Virus record (IMG/VR): IMGVR_UViG_3300033148_002122
Coordinates: 1-64,000 of that record
Length of the DNA: 64,000 nucleotides
From: a virus
Strand: one strand, 5' to 3'
Part shown: positions 15,007 through 22,643 of the stretch, piece after piece
How the letters are laid out: each line of letters starts with the position of its first letter
How positions within the stretch are numbered: position 1 is the first letter of the stretch
Made by a program: the position numbers and the translations under genes
The notes under the pieces: generated by a model
Database searches by the model: none
Seen by the model: only the letters and a program-made list of their open reading frames with translations
What the model was told of the DNA's origin: nothing

Positions 15007-15582
15007 ATGGTGAATAAAATACAGTTAGTAGGAAATGTAGGAAGTGTAGATCAGCTTAGAATGGTAGGTCAACAGAAGAATTTTGCGTTGTTAAAGTTTT
15101 CCGTGGCTACTACTTATTATAAGAAAAAGAGAGATGCTGAACCTGAAAAGGAAACAACTTGGCATAACGTTCTTGTATGGGGTAAGAGAGCAGAGCGTCT
15201 TGCTGAAAGATTAGGAAAAGGCTGTAAGGTTTACGTAGAGGGTCGTATGGAATATGGTGAGTATACTAATAAGGATCAACAGGTTATAAAAACTGCGTCT
15301 GTAAACTCTACAGAAATTAGTATTGTGTACAATCCCAATAAGGTTTCACAGGAAGGTTATAGAACTCCTGCGCTTGTGCAGCCACAGACTGCGCCTGTGC
15401 AGCCTGTTGCGCAGCCTGTTGCGCAGCCTGTTGCGCAGCCTGTTGCGCAGCCTGTTGCGCAGCCTGCACAACCTGTGCAATATGTGCAACCTGTTGCTGC
15501 TCCAGACACAAACGCATCTGCTGAAACGGGTAGTACAGGTACGGATGCGTTTTATGATGATGAAGACGATCTCCCCTTCTAG
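15007..15582 (+). CDS. ssb: single-stranded DNA-binding protein
   Basis: 191 residues, ATG 15007 after CGGAGG. Residues 1-110 form the OB fold (L-V-G-N-V-G, F-S-V-A-T-T, T-T-W-H-N-V-L-V-W-G-K-R-A-E-R-L, V-Y-V-E-G-R-M). A Pro/Gln linker with five perfect Q-P-V-A repeats leads to the acidic tip D-E-D-D-L-P-F, which recruits replication partners. It coats single-stranded DNA at the fork together with the DNA polymerase encoded immediately downstream. Confidence 0.95.
   Translation: MVNKIQLVGNVGSVDQLRMVGQQKNFALLKFSVATTYYKKKRDAEPEKETTWHNVLVWGKRAERLAERLGKGCKVYVEGRMEYGEYTNKDQQVIKTASVNSTEISIVYNPNKVSQEGYRTPALVQPQTAPVQPVAQPVAQPVAQPVAQPVAQPAQPVQYVQPVAAPDTNASAETGSTGTDAFYDDEDDLPF
15400..15466 (+). repeat. 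12-bp perfect tandem repeat in the ssb linker
   Basis: CAGCCTGTTGCG repeats five times without change (15400-15459), followed by a partial copy. It encodes Q-P-V-A in the disordered linker. Perfect identity and higher GC than surroundings suggest recent slippage expansion, so copy number may vary between isolates. Confidence 0.95.
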
Positions 15583-15588
15583 ATAATA

Positions 15589-17505
15589 ATGCAAATACCC
15601 CTATTCGCTGCCACACTCCCTGACTGGGTAGATCAATGTGACTATAGACTGTGTGATACAGAAGAATCTGTAAGGGAAGCCTTGTCACTGATGCAGGATC
15701 CAAGCCTAGTCATAGCCTTAGATACTGAGACAACGGGTTTGAAGGTATACTCAGATACGTTGGTGGGGATAAGTCTGTCTCATGAAATTGGAACATCTTT
15801 TTATTTTCCAATTGCTCATAGAACTAGTGAACCTAATCTGGATCCAAGTTTAGTCACAGACCTTATATTTCCGTTTTTAAGGTCTAGACCTTACATATTT
15901 CATAATGCTCAGTTTGACACAGCAATATTATCTAAGAGTGGTGTGAATGTTAAAGCTATGTTTGACACACTATTTGTTGCTAGAGTTTTAGATTTTAGGC
16001 GTAATAATAGACTCAAACCACTGGCTGAAAATGTTTTAGGTCTTGATGTTATAGAACTAGAAGATCTTGTTGCCAGTGATGACTTTAGGTTTGACTTGTT
16101 TGATCCATCATATTGTTATAAGTATGCATGTCAGGATGCTGATCTTACACTAAGACTTTACAATATGTTTAAGGACCAAGATAAGGTTATTCCTTATATC
16201 AACAAACTTGAGATGGATATTATACCTGTAGTAGCTAATATGGAATTAACAGGTTTTCCTGTTGATTTTGAGAAGGCAAAACAACACCATACTAATACTA
16301 AAACTGAGTTAAAAGCTTTGGAGTCTCAGATTTATTCATATGCTGGAATGTCTTTTAACATTGGGTCATCAGACCAACTAAAATATGTGTTATTCGACAG
16401 ACTTGGGTTAACACCAACAAGAGAGACAGATACAGGTAAGGTTTCAACTGGTGAGGATGCACTTAAGGATATAGAAAATTTACATGGCATAGTTCCTTTA
16501 CTTCTTAGGTGGAGAGAACTAAACAAAATGGATTCTTCTTTCTATAAACCCTATTTTGATAGGATTACCGAACTTGGTGAAAGTAGAATCTATAGTAGGT
16601 TTAATCCTTCAGGAGCTAGAACAGGTAGGTTTTCTAGCTCAAACGTAAATATGCAACAGGTTAGCAAAGCTATTAAAGAGATCTTTATACCTGAAGATGG
16701 CTATTATCTTGTTGAAGCGGATTATTCACAAATTGAATACAGAATATTTGCTAGTATGTGCAAAGATCCTTTTATGATGCAGGCCATTTTTGATGGACGA
16801 GATATGCATGAGGCAACTGCTGATAGACTAAGACCGTTTCTTGGTCTAAGTCCCGATGAGCTAATACCTTCTGAAATTAGAGACAAGGCAAAGACACTAA
16901 ACTTTTCAGTGTTGTTTGGATCTGGAGACAAGAATGTATCAACACAGTTAGGGTGTAGTGTTGAAGATGCTAGAATTCTAATTGAAGAATATTATAGACA
17001 GTTTAGTACAGTCGCTGACTGGAAAGAACAAATGCATATGAATGCCATTGAGCTTGGTTATTGTGAAACAAAGTTTGGTAGAAGGCGACAAATACCAGAG
17101 CTACAAGTATATACACCTGAATTATATGAGTTTACAAAGACTGGATTACCCTGGGGTACACCTAAAAGTACTAAGAAAAAGTTTTATAGGCTGTTACATG
17201 GACTAAGAGTTGCTATAAACACACCCGTTCAGGGTACAGCAGCAGATATTTTTAAGGTAGCATTAAGAAGACTACACAAAAAACTTCTTAGTCAAATGGA
17301 TGTTAAACTACATGCTGTAGTTCATGATAGTTTTATACTTAGTGTGCATAAGTCTATTAATCCAGAGGAGTTATGTAGCAAGATCAAGGATATTACTGAG
17401 GTTGAGATACCTGATTATGTGCCTATTATAATGGATGTAAAATATGGCTATAACTGGAAAACAATGAAATCTCTGAGCGATTTCAAGGAGGATTGGGATG
17501 GCTAA
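15589..17505 (+). CDS. family A DNA polymerase
   Basis: 638 residues with 3'-5' exonuclease and polymerase domains but no 5' nuclease. Exonuclease I motif D45-x-E47 in L-D-T-E-T-T-G. Polymerase motif A has Asp378 in E-A-D-Y-S-Q-I-E-Y-R. Motif B is R431-x3-K435-x3-F439-x3-F443; a Phe replaces the Tyr usually found at the last position (Tyr766 of E. coli Pol I). Motif C is H579-D580-S581, where the usual H-D-E has lost its Glu. The main catalytic Asp pair is intact, so activity is expected. It is the replicative or repair polymerase of the phage. No helicase or primase is in this window. Confidence 0.95.
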   Translation: MQIPLFAATLPDWVDQCDYRLCDTEESVREALSLMQDPSLVIALDTETTGLKVYSDTLVGISLSHEIGTSFYFPIAHRTSEPNLDPSLVTDLIFPFLRSRPYIFHNAQFDTAILSKSGVNVKAMFDTLFVARVLDFRRNNRLKPLAENVLGLDVIELEDLVASDDFRFDLFDPSYCYKYACQDADLTLRLYNMFKDQDKVIPYINKLEMDIIPVVANMELTGFPVDFEKAKQHHTNTKTELKALESQIYSYAGMSFNIGSSDQLKYVLFDRLGLTPTRETDTGKVSTGEDALKDIENLHGIVPLLLRWRELNKMDSSFYKPYFDRITELGESRIYSRFNPSGARTGRFSSSNVNMQQVSKAIKEIFIPEDGYYLVEADYSQIEYRIFASMCKDPFMMQAIFDGRDMHEATADRLRPFLGLSPDELIPSEIRDKAKTLNFSVLFGSGDKNVSTQLGCSVEDARILIEEYYRQFSTVADWKEQMHMNAIELGYCETKFGRRRQIPELQVYTPELYEFTKTGLPWGTPKSTKKKFYRLLHGLRVAINTPVQGTAADIFKVALRRLHKKLLSQMDVKLHAVVHDSFILSVHKSINPEELCSKIKDITEVEIPDYVPIIMDVKYGYNWKTMKSLSDFKEDWDG

Positions 17506-17974
17506 ACCAAAGGTTGGTAGCGTAAACAAGGTATCGCCAAGGATTCCAGAGGATCCAAATAGTGTTGCTAACTTCATAAGGGAGGCAACAAACTATATTG
17601 CTTTCATAGAAGATGCTCATCTAACAAAACTTGTATACGATAAAGATTGTATGAAAGATAAAATAGCTACACTTGAGGCTGGAATACAAATGAGAAGAGA
17701 TCAGTATGTAGGAAGCAGTTTAGATCAAGTCCCTAAAGAGCATAAAAAGACTGCTACGATGACCAATCAGTACATTGACTACAATGTTTACAAAGAAGAA
17801 ACTACTAGTACTGTACTTGAGATTAGACAACTTAAGCGTGAGTTAGCTGATCTAAGAAATAAGATTACAGCGTGGAATGCTGCTAAGGATCAGTATGATA
17901 GAGCAATACACTCTTCAACTGTAATACTTGCATGGGCAAAAGCATCTCTTAAGTTGGGGGGGAGTAATTTCTAA
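17498..17974 (+). CDS. hypothetical helical protein
   Basis: 158 residues, ATG 17498 after AAGGAGG. Mostly helical, with a charged coiled-coil stretch at about residues 100-125 (L-E-I-R-Q-L-K-R-E-L-A-D-L-R). It overlaps the polymerase gene by 8 bases and abuts the endolysin gene. A role linked to replication is possible from position only. Confidence 0.7.
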   Translation: MAKPKVGSVNKVSPRIPEDPNSVANFIREATNYIAFIEDAHLTKLVYDKDCMKDKIATLEAGIQMRRDQYVGSSLDQVPKEHKKTATMTNQYIDYNVYKEETTSTVLEIRQLKRELADLRNKITAWNAAKDQYDRAIHSSTVILAWAKASLKLGGSNF

Positions 17975-18396
17975 TGTTACTTAGAATCAAGTTATCAAAT
18001 AACTTTTATTTAGATGAATTTGCGTGTTCTTGTTGTAGTGGAATATTCCACTTAAGAAGTACATCCGTTGATAAACTTCAGATTTTAAGTGATCGTATAA
18101 ATGATCTATATCCACACCCAGTGTCTATAATTCTTACTAGTGCCTGTCGGTGTATCTCGCACCAAAAGGCAATTTACAAAGCGAGAGGTAAAGAACCTAA
18201 TTTAAGCAGTGGACATCTTTTTGGGATAGCGTTTGATATAAAATTAATATCAAATGGTGAAAGGGTTTTATGGGAGGATAATTTAATTGATATTGCAAGA
18301 GAATTATTCAATGGTATAGGAATAACCGAAAGCAGAAGATGGATTCACGTAGATATAAAAGATAGAAAGGCCGAATGGTCTTACAAAAATGATTAA
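17974..18396 (+). CDS. M15-family peptidase, probable endolysin
   Basis: 140 residues, ATG 17974 after GGGGGGAG. The zinc and catalytic residues of M15 D-Ala-D-Ala carboxypeptidase-like enzymes are present: S-G-H81-L-F-G-I-A-F-D88 and W-I-H125-V-D127. A pair of Cys motifs (C-S-C-C) lies at the N-terminus. It would cut peptide cross-links in peptidoglycan. It has no wall-binding domain and no signal peptide, so release requires a holin; the next gene is a candidate. Confidence 0.88.
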   Translation: MLLRIKLSNNFYLDEFACSCCSGIFHLRSTSVDKLQILSDRINDLYPHPVSIILTSACRCISHQKAIYKARGKEPNLSSGHLFGIAFDIKLISNGERVLWEDNLIDIARELFNGIGITESRRWIHVDIKDRKAEWSYKND

Positions 18397-18405
18397 GGAG
18401 ACAAT

Positions 18406-18693
18406 ATGTTTTTAGCAACATCTGTTGGGGTACTTTCAATTTATGCCTTATTGGCAGTAATAATTCCCCTATTGATTAATGGTTTGAAGAAGTTGGAATT
18501 GATACCTGCTAAGTGGCTAACAATTCTTCCTGCTGTTTTAGCGTTTGTAGGAGTACTATTTACACAGTTAGCGACTGGTGTTGGTTGGGTTGTAGCTATT
18601 ACTACAGCACTATCAGTTGATACACTAGCTGTTGGTGGTACTGCCGCGATGCTCAGACAGATTAAAGTAAAGGGACCACTAAGTAGCGATTAG
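18406..18693 (+). CDS. holin-like membrane protein
   Basis: 95 residues, ATG 18406 after AAGGAG. Hydrophobic segments at about residues 8-28, 39-55 and 58-78 suggest two or three membrane helices, and the C-terminus is short and charged (R-Q-I-K-V-K). Size, topology and position directly after the M15 peptidase fit a holin that would permeabilise the inner membrane for endolysin release. No sequence family is recognised with certainty. Confidence 0.65.
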   Translation: MFLATSVGVLSIYALLAVIIPLLINGLKKLELIPAKWLTILPAVLAFVGVLFTQLATGVGWVVAITTALSVDTLAVGGTAAMLRQIKVKGPLSSD

Positions 18694-18701
18694 GAGTAGA
18701 T

Positions 18702-19160
18702 ATGGCAGATCCTTTTGACCTTCCAGTACACACCCATGATGATCCTTTTTACGGGTTTGAATCATGGCGACCAGTTCCTGGGGAGGATATTCCTTTCCTA
18801 ACTGATCGTAAAATGATAGAAGTTGTTCAGAAAACGTGGGGACAGGAAGAGATTATAATAAATGGTGATTTATACTGTGGAAAGATTTTAACAATAAGAC
18901 CTGGAGAACATACGTCCTATCATTATCATGCGATAAAGGATGAGACTTTTTATGTACTACAGGGTCAACTTGTTGTCTATATAGGAAATGAGACTCAAGT
19001 AAATAGAGTAATTTGCTTAGAGCCAGGAGAAAAATGGAGAATTAGGCCGGATATCTGTCACACAATTGCCTGCCCAAACAATGGTGTTGATTTAATATTT
19101 TTTGAATTCAGCACACACGATTATGTAACCGACTCCTATAGAGTCAATTTTCCATCATAA
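18702..19160 (+). CDS. cupin protein, sugar isomerase-like
   Basis: 152 residues, ATG 18702 after TTAGGAG. It carries cupin motif 1, G-E-H-T-S-Y-H-Y-H followed by E-T-F-Y-V-L-Q-G, and motif 2, with P-D-I-C-H. These place a metal site in a small beta-barrel. The arrangement resembles mannose-6-phosphate isomerase-type and WbuC-like cupins involved in sugar precursors. With the dehydratase at 851 it could supply mannose or deoxyhexose intermediates, but other cupin functions are possible. Confidence 0.75.
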   Translation: MADPFDLPVHTHDDPFYGFESWRPVPGEDIPFLTDRKMIEVVQKTWGQEEIIINGDLYCGKILTIRPGEHTSYHYHAIKDETFYVLQGQLVVYIGNETQVNRVICLEPGEKWRIRPDICHTIACPNNGVDLIFFEFSTHDYVTDSYRVNFPS

Positions 19161-19171
19161 CGGAGGTTGAA

Positions 19172-19444
19172 ATGCCTAGTAGAGAAAAAACATGTGGCTA
19201 CTGCGGAAAGAAACTGGGTAGCAACTATTTTCGTGATCTTATGAGAACAAGAGGCTGGTTTTGTTCTGGGGATCACTGTATGAAATTTATTGAGGACGGT
19301 CCCCTTGTTCCAGGTTTAAGAGAAGACGAAGTTGAATCTCTTCACGAAGTAAAACAAAAAGGATACACGGACTACGAAGATAGGAATAAACCAGCGGTAA
19401 AGACTAAGACAAAGAAGATTATACCTAAGAAGGGTAAAAAGTAA
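19172..19444 (+). CDS. basic zinc-finger protein
   Basis: 90 residues, ATG 19172 after ACGGAGG. Residues 7-35 hold C-G-Y-C-G and W-F-C-S-G-D-H-C, a TRASH/MYM-like treble-clef pattern. The C-terminus is a Lys-rich tail (K-T-K-T-K-K-I-I-P-K-K-G-K-K), which could bind nucleic acid. Unknown role. Confidence 0.7.
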   Translation: MPSREKTCGYCGKKLGSNYFRDLMRTRGWFCSGDHCMKFIEDGPLVPGLREDEVESLHEVKQKGYTDYEDRNKPAVKTKTKKIIPKKGKK

Positions 19445-19455
19445 AAGAGGTTGAA

Positions 19456-19743
19456 ATGGCTAAGGGACAGAAGTTTGAATACCCTCTTGCGTTTGTAACC
19501 TGGGAGGATGCCTATTCACACGATGATTGGGTTCCTATTGCAGACGCTAGATCCCACACACCCTGCATTGTTCAGAGTGTTGGGTGGTTAGTAGACGAGT
19601 CTGATAGGCACATTACTATTATACAATCTATTACTAGTGACGAAGCTGGAAGTAGAATTACTATCCCTAAAGTTTATATCAAGAACTTAGAAACTCTAAT
19701 GGGTAGTGGAAGGTGGAGAAAAGTAATAAATGAAGACAATTAG
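19456..19743 (+). CDS. conserved-type small protein
   Basis: 95 residues, ATG 19456 after AAGAGG. Predicted beta-rich, with G-W-L-V-D-E-S-D-R-H-I-T-I-I-Q-S, a pattern I associate with short uncharacterised phage proteins, without a known function. It overlaps the next gene by 14 bases and so is probably co-translated with it. Confidence 0.6.
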   Translation: MAKGQKFEYPLAFVTWEDAYSHDDWVPIADARSHTPCIVQSVGWLVDESDRHITIIQSITSDEAGSRITIPKVYIKNLETLMGSGRWRKVINEDN

Positions 19744-21001
19744 TCCATTCTACAACTATTCATATCGTGTTATGCTGTCCAAGCTGATGGATTCTGCTGG
19801 TCATACTATAACATTGAGTGGAGATCATCTTGTCTATATGGTAGCCAAGAGAAATCTTAGTTCATCTAATGAATTATTTAGAATTTATGGGCAGATAATA
19901 GATACAACCACAGGTTACGTATCTTTTCCTCTTTATTACTTTGATAGTACGCACGAACCAGGAACGATCTATGTAGAAGTTAGAGTATCCTACGCAGGTA
20001 CAGAAAGGGTTGCAGGTCAGTACAGGAGTTCAATTGTTCAATCTTTAGGTAGAGCTAGTTTCTATGACATAGATCTTGTCCCACGGTATGATACTCATAT
20101 TATGCTTTATAACAACACACTAGAGGATATAGGTGGAGAACACTTATTAGGTGAGTATGATACGATATTTGTAAATCATGAAAGTTTTAATTACTTACCA
20201 ACGGAATACAGGAATAAAGCTGTTGTCGAATTTTCTTTAATGTCTAACCTCGATTTATTCAAACATGAGATAATAGATGGTGATGAATACGATGACTTTA
20301 TAGACTGTCCAGGTGATCAGGGTATGCCTTCTATAGTAAATGCAGAGGGTGAGTACCTTTACAAGATAGAAGATTCGTGGATGATAGCATTCGTATTCTT
20401 TGTTAGGAGTTTTCTACAAACTTATGGCAATTCCATAAAAGGTATATATCTTAGCAATTTTTATACAGATATGGGAGAGTACTGGATACTAGAGAATGGG
20501 AATGACTTAGTAGTTTGGCCTGATAGAACAGATGACGCTGGTGACTTAGTTCCTGATTGGAACCTGTCAAGACTCCAGTTTATAGAGTCGTTTATTACTG
20601 ATGATATGGATTTGTACACTAATAATGGCATATTAGTTGTTGGAGGCTCAGTTAGAGAGCTTAGTGACACAAAGAGAATGGCTATTAATACTAGCGTTTC
20701 TGGCCCAGTTAATCATAAAGAGTTATTTGAGCGTATTGAGGACGATGGGCTAACCTACCCTGATTACTACGCGCAGTCTGGAGATTTTATTCAAATAAGT
20801 GGTTTGGATTCTACAGGTCTGTACGGACTATGGGCAGACAATGAGTATGGTGAAGGACAAGTTAATCTTGAGAGAGCGTCTAGGGTATGTATTGGAAGAC
20901 TCTGTTCTCTTGGATTGGCTTATGGTGAGACTCCAGATCTGGGTGAAGGTCTATATAGTATAGTACTAGACCCAAGGAGTCCAAGGTGGTATAATTATTA
21001 A
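19730..21001 (+). CDS. glycosidase-like (GHL TIM-barrel) protein
   Basis: 423 residues, ATG 19730 with GGTGGAG upstream. An N-terminal beta-sandwich (about 1-115), with F-D-S-T-H-E-P-G-T, precedes a barrel-like region. Residues 238-244 (G-I-Y-L-S-N-F), then N-G-I-L-V-V-G-G, G-D-F-I-Q-I-S-G and S-L-G-L-A-Y-G-E-T-P align in order with G-I-F-L-D-D-F, D-G-K-M-I-V-N-G, G-D-Q-L-L-V-Y and S-V-G-V-G-Y-A-V-T-P in the protein at the right edge of the window. Both look like glycoside-hydrolase-like barrels. Here the catalytic D-D is replaced by S-N, so the domain may bind rather than cut sugar. Confidence 0.55.
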   Translation: MKTISPFYNYSYRVMLSKLMDSAGHTITLSGDHLVYMVAKRNLSSSNELFRIYGQIIDTTTGYVSFPLYYFDSTHEPGTIYVEVRVSYAGTERVAGQYRSSIVQSLGRASFYDIDLVPRYDTHIMLYNNTLEDIGGEHLLGEYDTIFVNHESFNYLPTEYRNKAVVEFSLMSNLDLFKHEIIDGDEYDDFIDCPGDQGMPSIVNAEGEYLYKIEDSWMIAFVFFVRSFLQTYGNSIKGIYLSNFYTDMGEYWILENGNDLVVWPDRTDDAGDLVPDWNLSRLQFIESFITDDMDLYTNNGILVVGGSVRELSDTKRMAINTSVSGPVNHKELFERIEDDGLTYPDYYAQSGDFIQISGLDSTGLYGLWADNEYGEGQVNLERASRVCIGRLCSLGLAYGETPDLGEGLYSIVLDPRSPRWYNY

Positions 21002-21012
21002 AAGGAGAGAGT

Positions 21013-21453
21013 ATGTCAGATAAACAGAATCCATTAGCTGTTCAACAGATTCGTGCAGCAGGTACGCCTATGCCTGGAGAGAGACAGCAAAAGGATAAAA
21101 CAAAAAAGCAGAAAGCTAGTGGTAATCGTAACGACATGGTTATGCATAAACTTCAGGAACATGATGAAATACTACACAAAATAGATAGTATTCTTCAGCA
21201 GCTAGATCAGCATAATAGAGTGGGTAGCTTAGAGCGCCATGTTTGCCTACAACTAATTGCTCAGAACGTATGCGGTGAGGATGTTATTAGGGAGCTTATG
21301 GCTGAAAGGGCTGAGAACTTTGGTCTATCTATAAAGTATGGAGAGGAGAAAGTAGATGAAGGACAAGAGAGCGAATCTTCTGAAACAGATAACGGCAGTG
21401 AAAATGTTTCCAAAGCTGAAGAGTTTGAGGGAGTTGAAGGATATAATAGTTAG
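21013..21453 (+). CDS. hypothetical coiled-coil protein with acidic tail
   Basis: 146 residues, ATG 21013 after AAAGGAGAGAG. Lys/Gln-rich N-terminus, then helix (residues 40-80), then a Glu/Ser-rich acidic tail of about 35 residues. The tail is encoded in the 98-base overlap with the following gene in another frame. Function unknown. Confidence 0.65.
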   Translation: MSDKQNPLAVQQIRAAGTPMPGERQQKDKTKKQKASGNRNDMVMHKLQEHDEILHKIDSILQQLDQHNRVGSLERHVCLQLIAQNVCGEDVIRELMAERAENFGLSIKYGEEKVDEGQESESSETDNGSENVSKAEEFEGVEGYNS

Positions 21454-21625
21454 TGCTTCTTCTGAATTTGGAGAGGATGATGATGACGTTGTAATGCTTA
21501 AGGCTTTAATGGAGAAGAGACTTGTAGAACACGGGTCTTCTACACATAACGTAGCTGGTTTTGTTTCTGGAAAAGTTAATGTGAAGGTGATTAATGGGGA
21601 AGACTTCAAGAAGACTGAGGACTAA
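21356..21625 (+). CDS. hypothetical small protein
   Basis: 89 residues, ATG 21356 after GGAGAGGAG. It begins with a basic amphipathic helix, followed by an acidic loop (E-D-D-D-D-V-V-M-L) and a C-terminal strand region. It overlaps the upstream gene by 98 bases in a different frame; the good Shine-Dalgarno supports translation. Unknown function; proximity to a terminase operon suggests a packaging or regulation role only by context. Confidence 0.6.
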   Translation: MKDKRANLLKQITAVKMFPKLKSLRELKDIIVSASSEFGEDDDDVVMLKALMEKRLVEHGSSTHNVAGFVSGKVNVKVINGEDFKKTED

Positions 21626-22043
21626 CTACATCCTTAGTGAGAGAGCTACTTATATTCATATCCTATTAACTGAACTGTTTCCATTTGAGAAACTGTATGT
21701 TGAATATCCCTATACTAATATTTTAAAATCTTATTATAAGAAGAATAAAACAAATAGTAGAATGCAAAACATGTATTTACTCTCATTGTCTAGACTTCAC
21801 GCTGATTTTGTTCTTCCAAATTTCAATTGTATTATTGAAGTAGACGGAGAACAGCACTTTGCACCTGTTAGATTTGGGGGTGTGAGTGAAGAAGAGGCTA
21901 GGAAGCACTATGAGGATACAGTATACAGGGATAACATTAAGAATCAGATTGCAAATGAGTCAAAATATTCAATTATTAGAATTCCGTATTATGAGGATAT
22001 AGGAAAGGACGAATTATTTAATAAAATAAGAAGTGGAGTTTAG
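21594..22043 (+). CDS. PD-(D/E)xK-type endonuclease-like protein
   Basis: 149 residues, ATG 21594 with AAGGTG upstream. The core H-A-D-F-V-L-P-N-F-N-C-I-I-E-V-D-G-E-Q-H resembles the metal-binding strand pair of Vsr/DUF559-type nucleases (D...E-x-D-G-x-x-H). A C-terminal strand I-I-R-I-P-Y-Y follows as expected. Such small nucleases in phages are homing endonucleases or recombination nucleases. It overlaps the upstream gene by 32 bases. Confidence 0.65.
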   Translation: MGKTSRRLRTNYILSERATYIHILLTELFPFEKLYVEYPYTNILKSYYKKNKTNSRMQNMYLLSLSRLHADFVLPNFNCIIEVDGEQHFAPVRFGGVSEEEARKHYEDTVYRDNIKNQIANESKYSIIRIPYYEDIGKDELFNKIRSGV

Positions 22044-22044
22044 C

Positions 22045-22632
22045 ATGGTAACACTAAAGGAGTCTAGTATAAAGTATAGTACTATTGATTCTCTGGTTTA
22101 TGATATTTCACCAGATGTAGATAGAATTGCTAAAGCGTTTATTAGACATAGGGAAGATTTTTTAGGTGATTGTAAACAAAATTTATTTATACATGTTATA
22201 GAAGCATTTCATGACTCTTCTTCTTGTATTACTTTCCAAAACCTAATTAACAAGATTTGGTGGAGGGCTATGGATTTTGTTAAGAGAGATTCTAGCTATA
22301 ATTTTTGGAAGAATCACGTTCCATTTACTGAACACATAAGTTTGGCTTCTGTAAATTCCAGATATTACGGAAAGTTTGTTGAATACCCAGAGTTTGATGC
22401 AAACATAGACTTAGTTAACCTAATTAACTATGCGTGTGATATACTAAACGAGAGAGATTTTAGAATATTTTCACTTCATCTGAATGGATTTTCTTTTTCT
22501 GAAATAAGTGAAATTATATATCCAATACAGGGTGACAGAATAAAATCTGTGAGAAAGATTAAATCTGCTATTTGGAGAATGAGAAAAAAGTTTAGACTTG
22601 GTTTCTACGCTGATTCAACTAGTATGGATTAA
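22045..22632 (+). CDS. sigma-factor-like protein
   Basis: 195 residues. ATG 22045 follows GTGGAG, and the GTG at 22033 is an alternative. The N-terminal half is helical with an arrangement like sigma70 region 2 (F-L-G-D-C-K-Q-N-L-F...W-W-R-A-M-D-F-V-K-R). The C-terminal part (N-E-R-D-F-R-I-F-S-L-H-L-N-G-F-S-F-S-E-I-S...V-R-K-I-K-S-A-I-W-R-M) resembles the region 4 helix-turn-helix. It would redirect host RNA polymerase to phage late promoters. It lies immediately before the terminase and structural genes. Similarity is moderate. Confidence 0.6.
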   Translation: MVTLKESSIKYSTIDSLVYDISPDVDRIAKAFIRHREDFLGDCKQNLFIHVIEAFHDSSSCITFQNLINKIWWRAMDFVKRDSSYNFWKNHVPFTEHISLASVNSRYYGKFVEYPEFDANIDLVNLINYACDILNERDFRIFSLHLNGFSFSEISEIIYPIQGDRIKSVRKIKSAIWRMRKKFRLGFYADSTSMD

Positions 22633-22643
22633 GGGGTTTATAT

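Noticed and set aside
15317-15703. Long antisense and alternative-frame open frames across ssb
   Set aside because: They arise from the 12-bp tandem repeat, which is open in several frames, and encode simple Gln/Ala or Leu/Arg runs.
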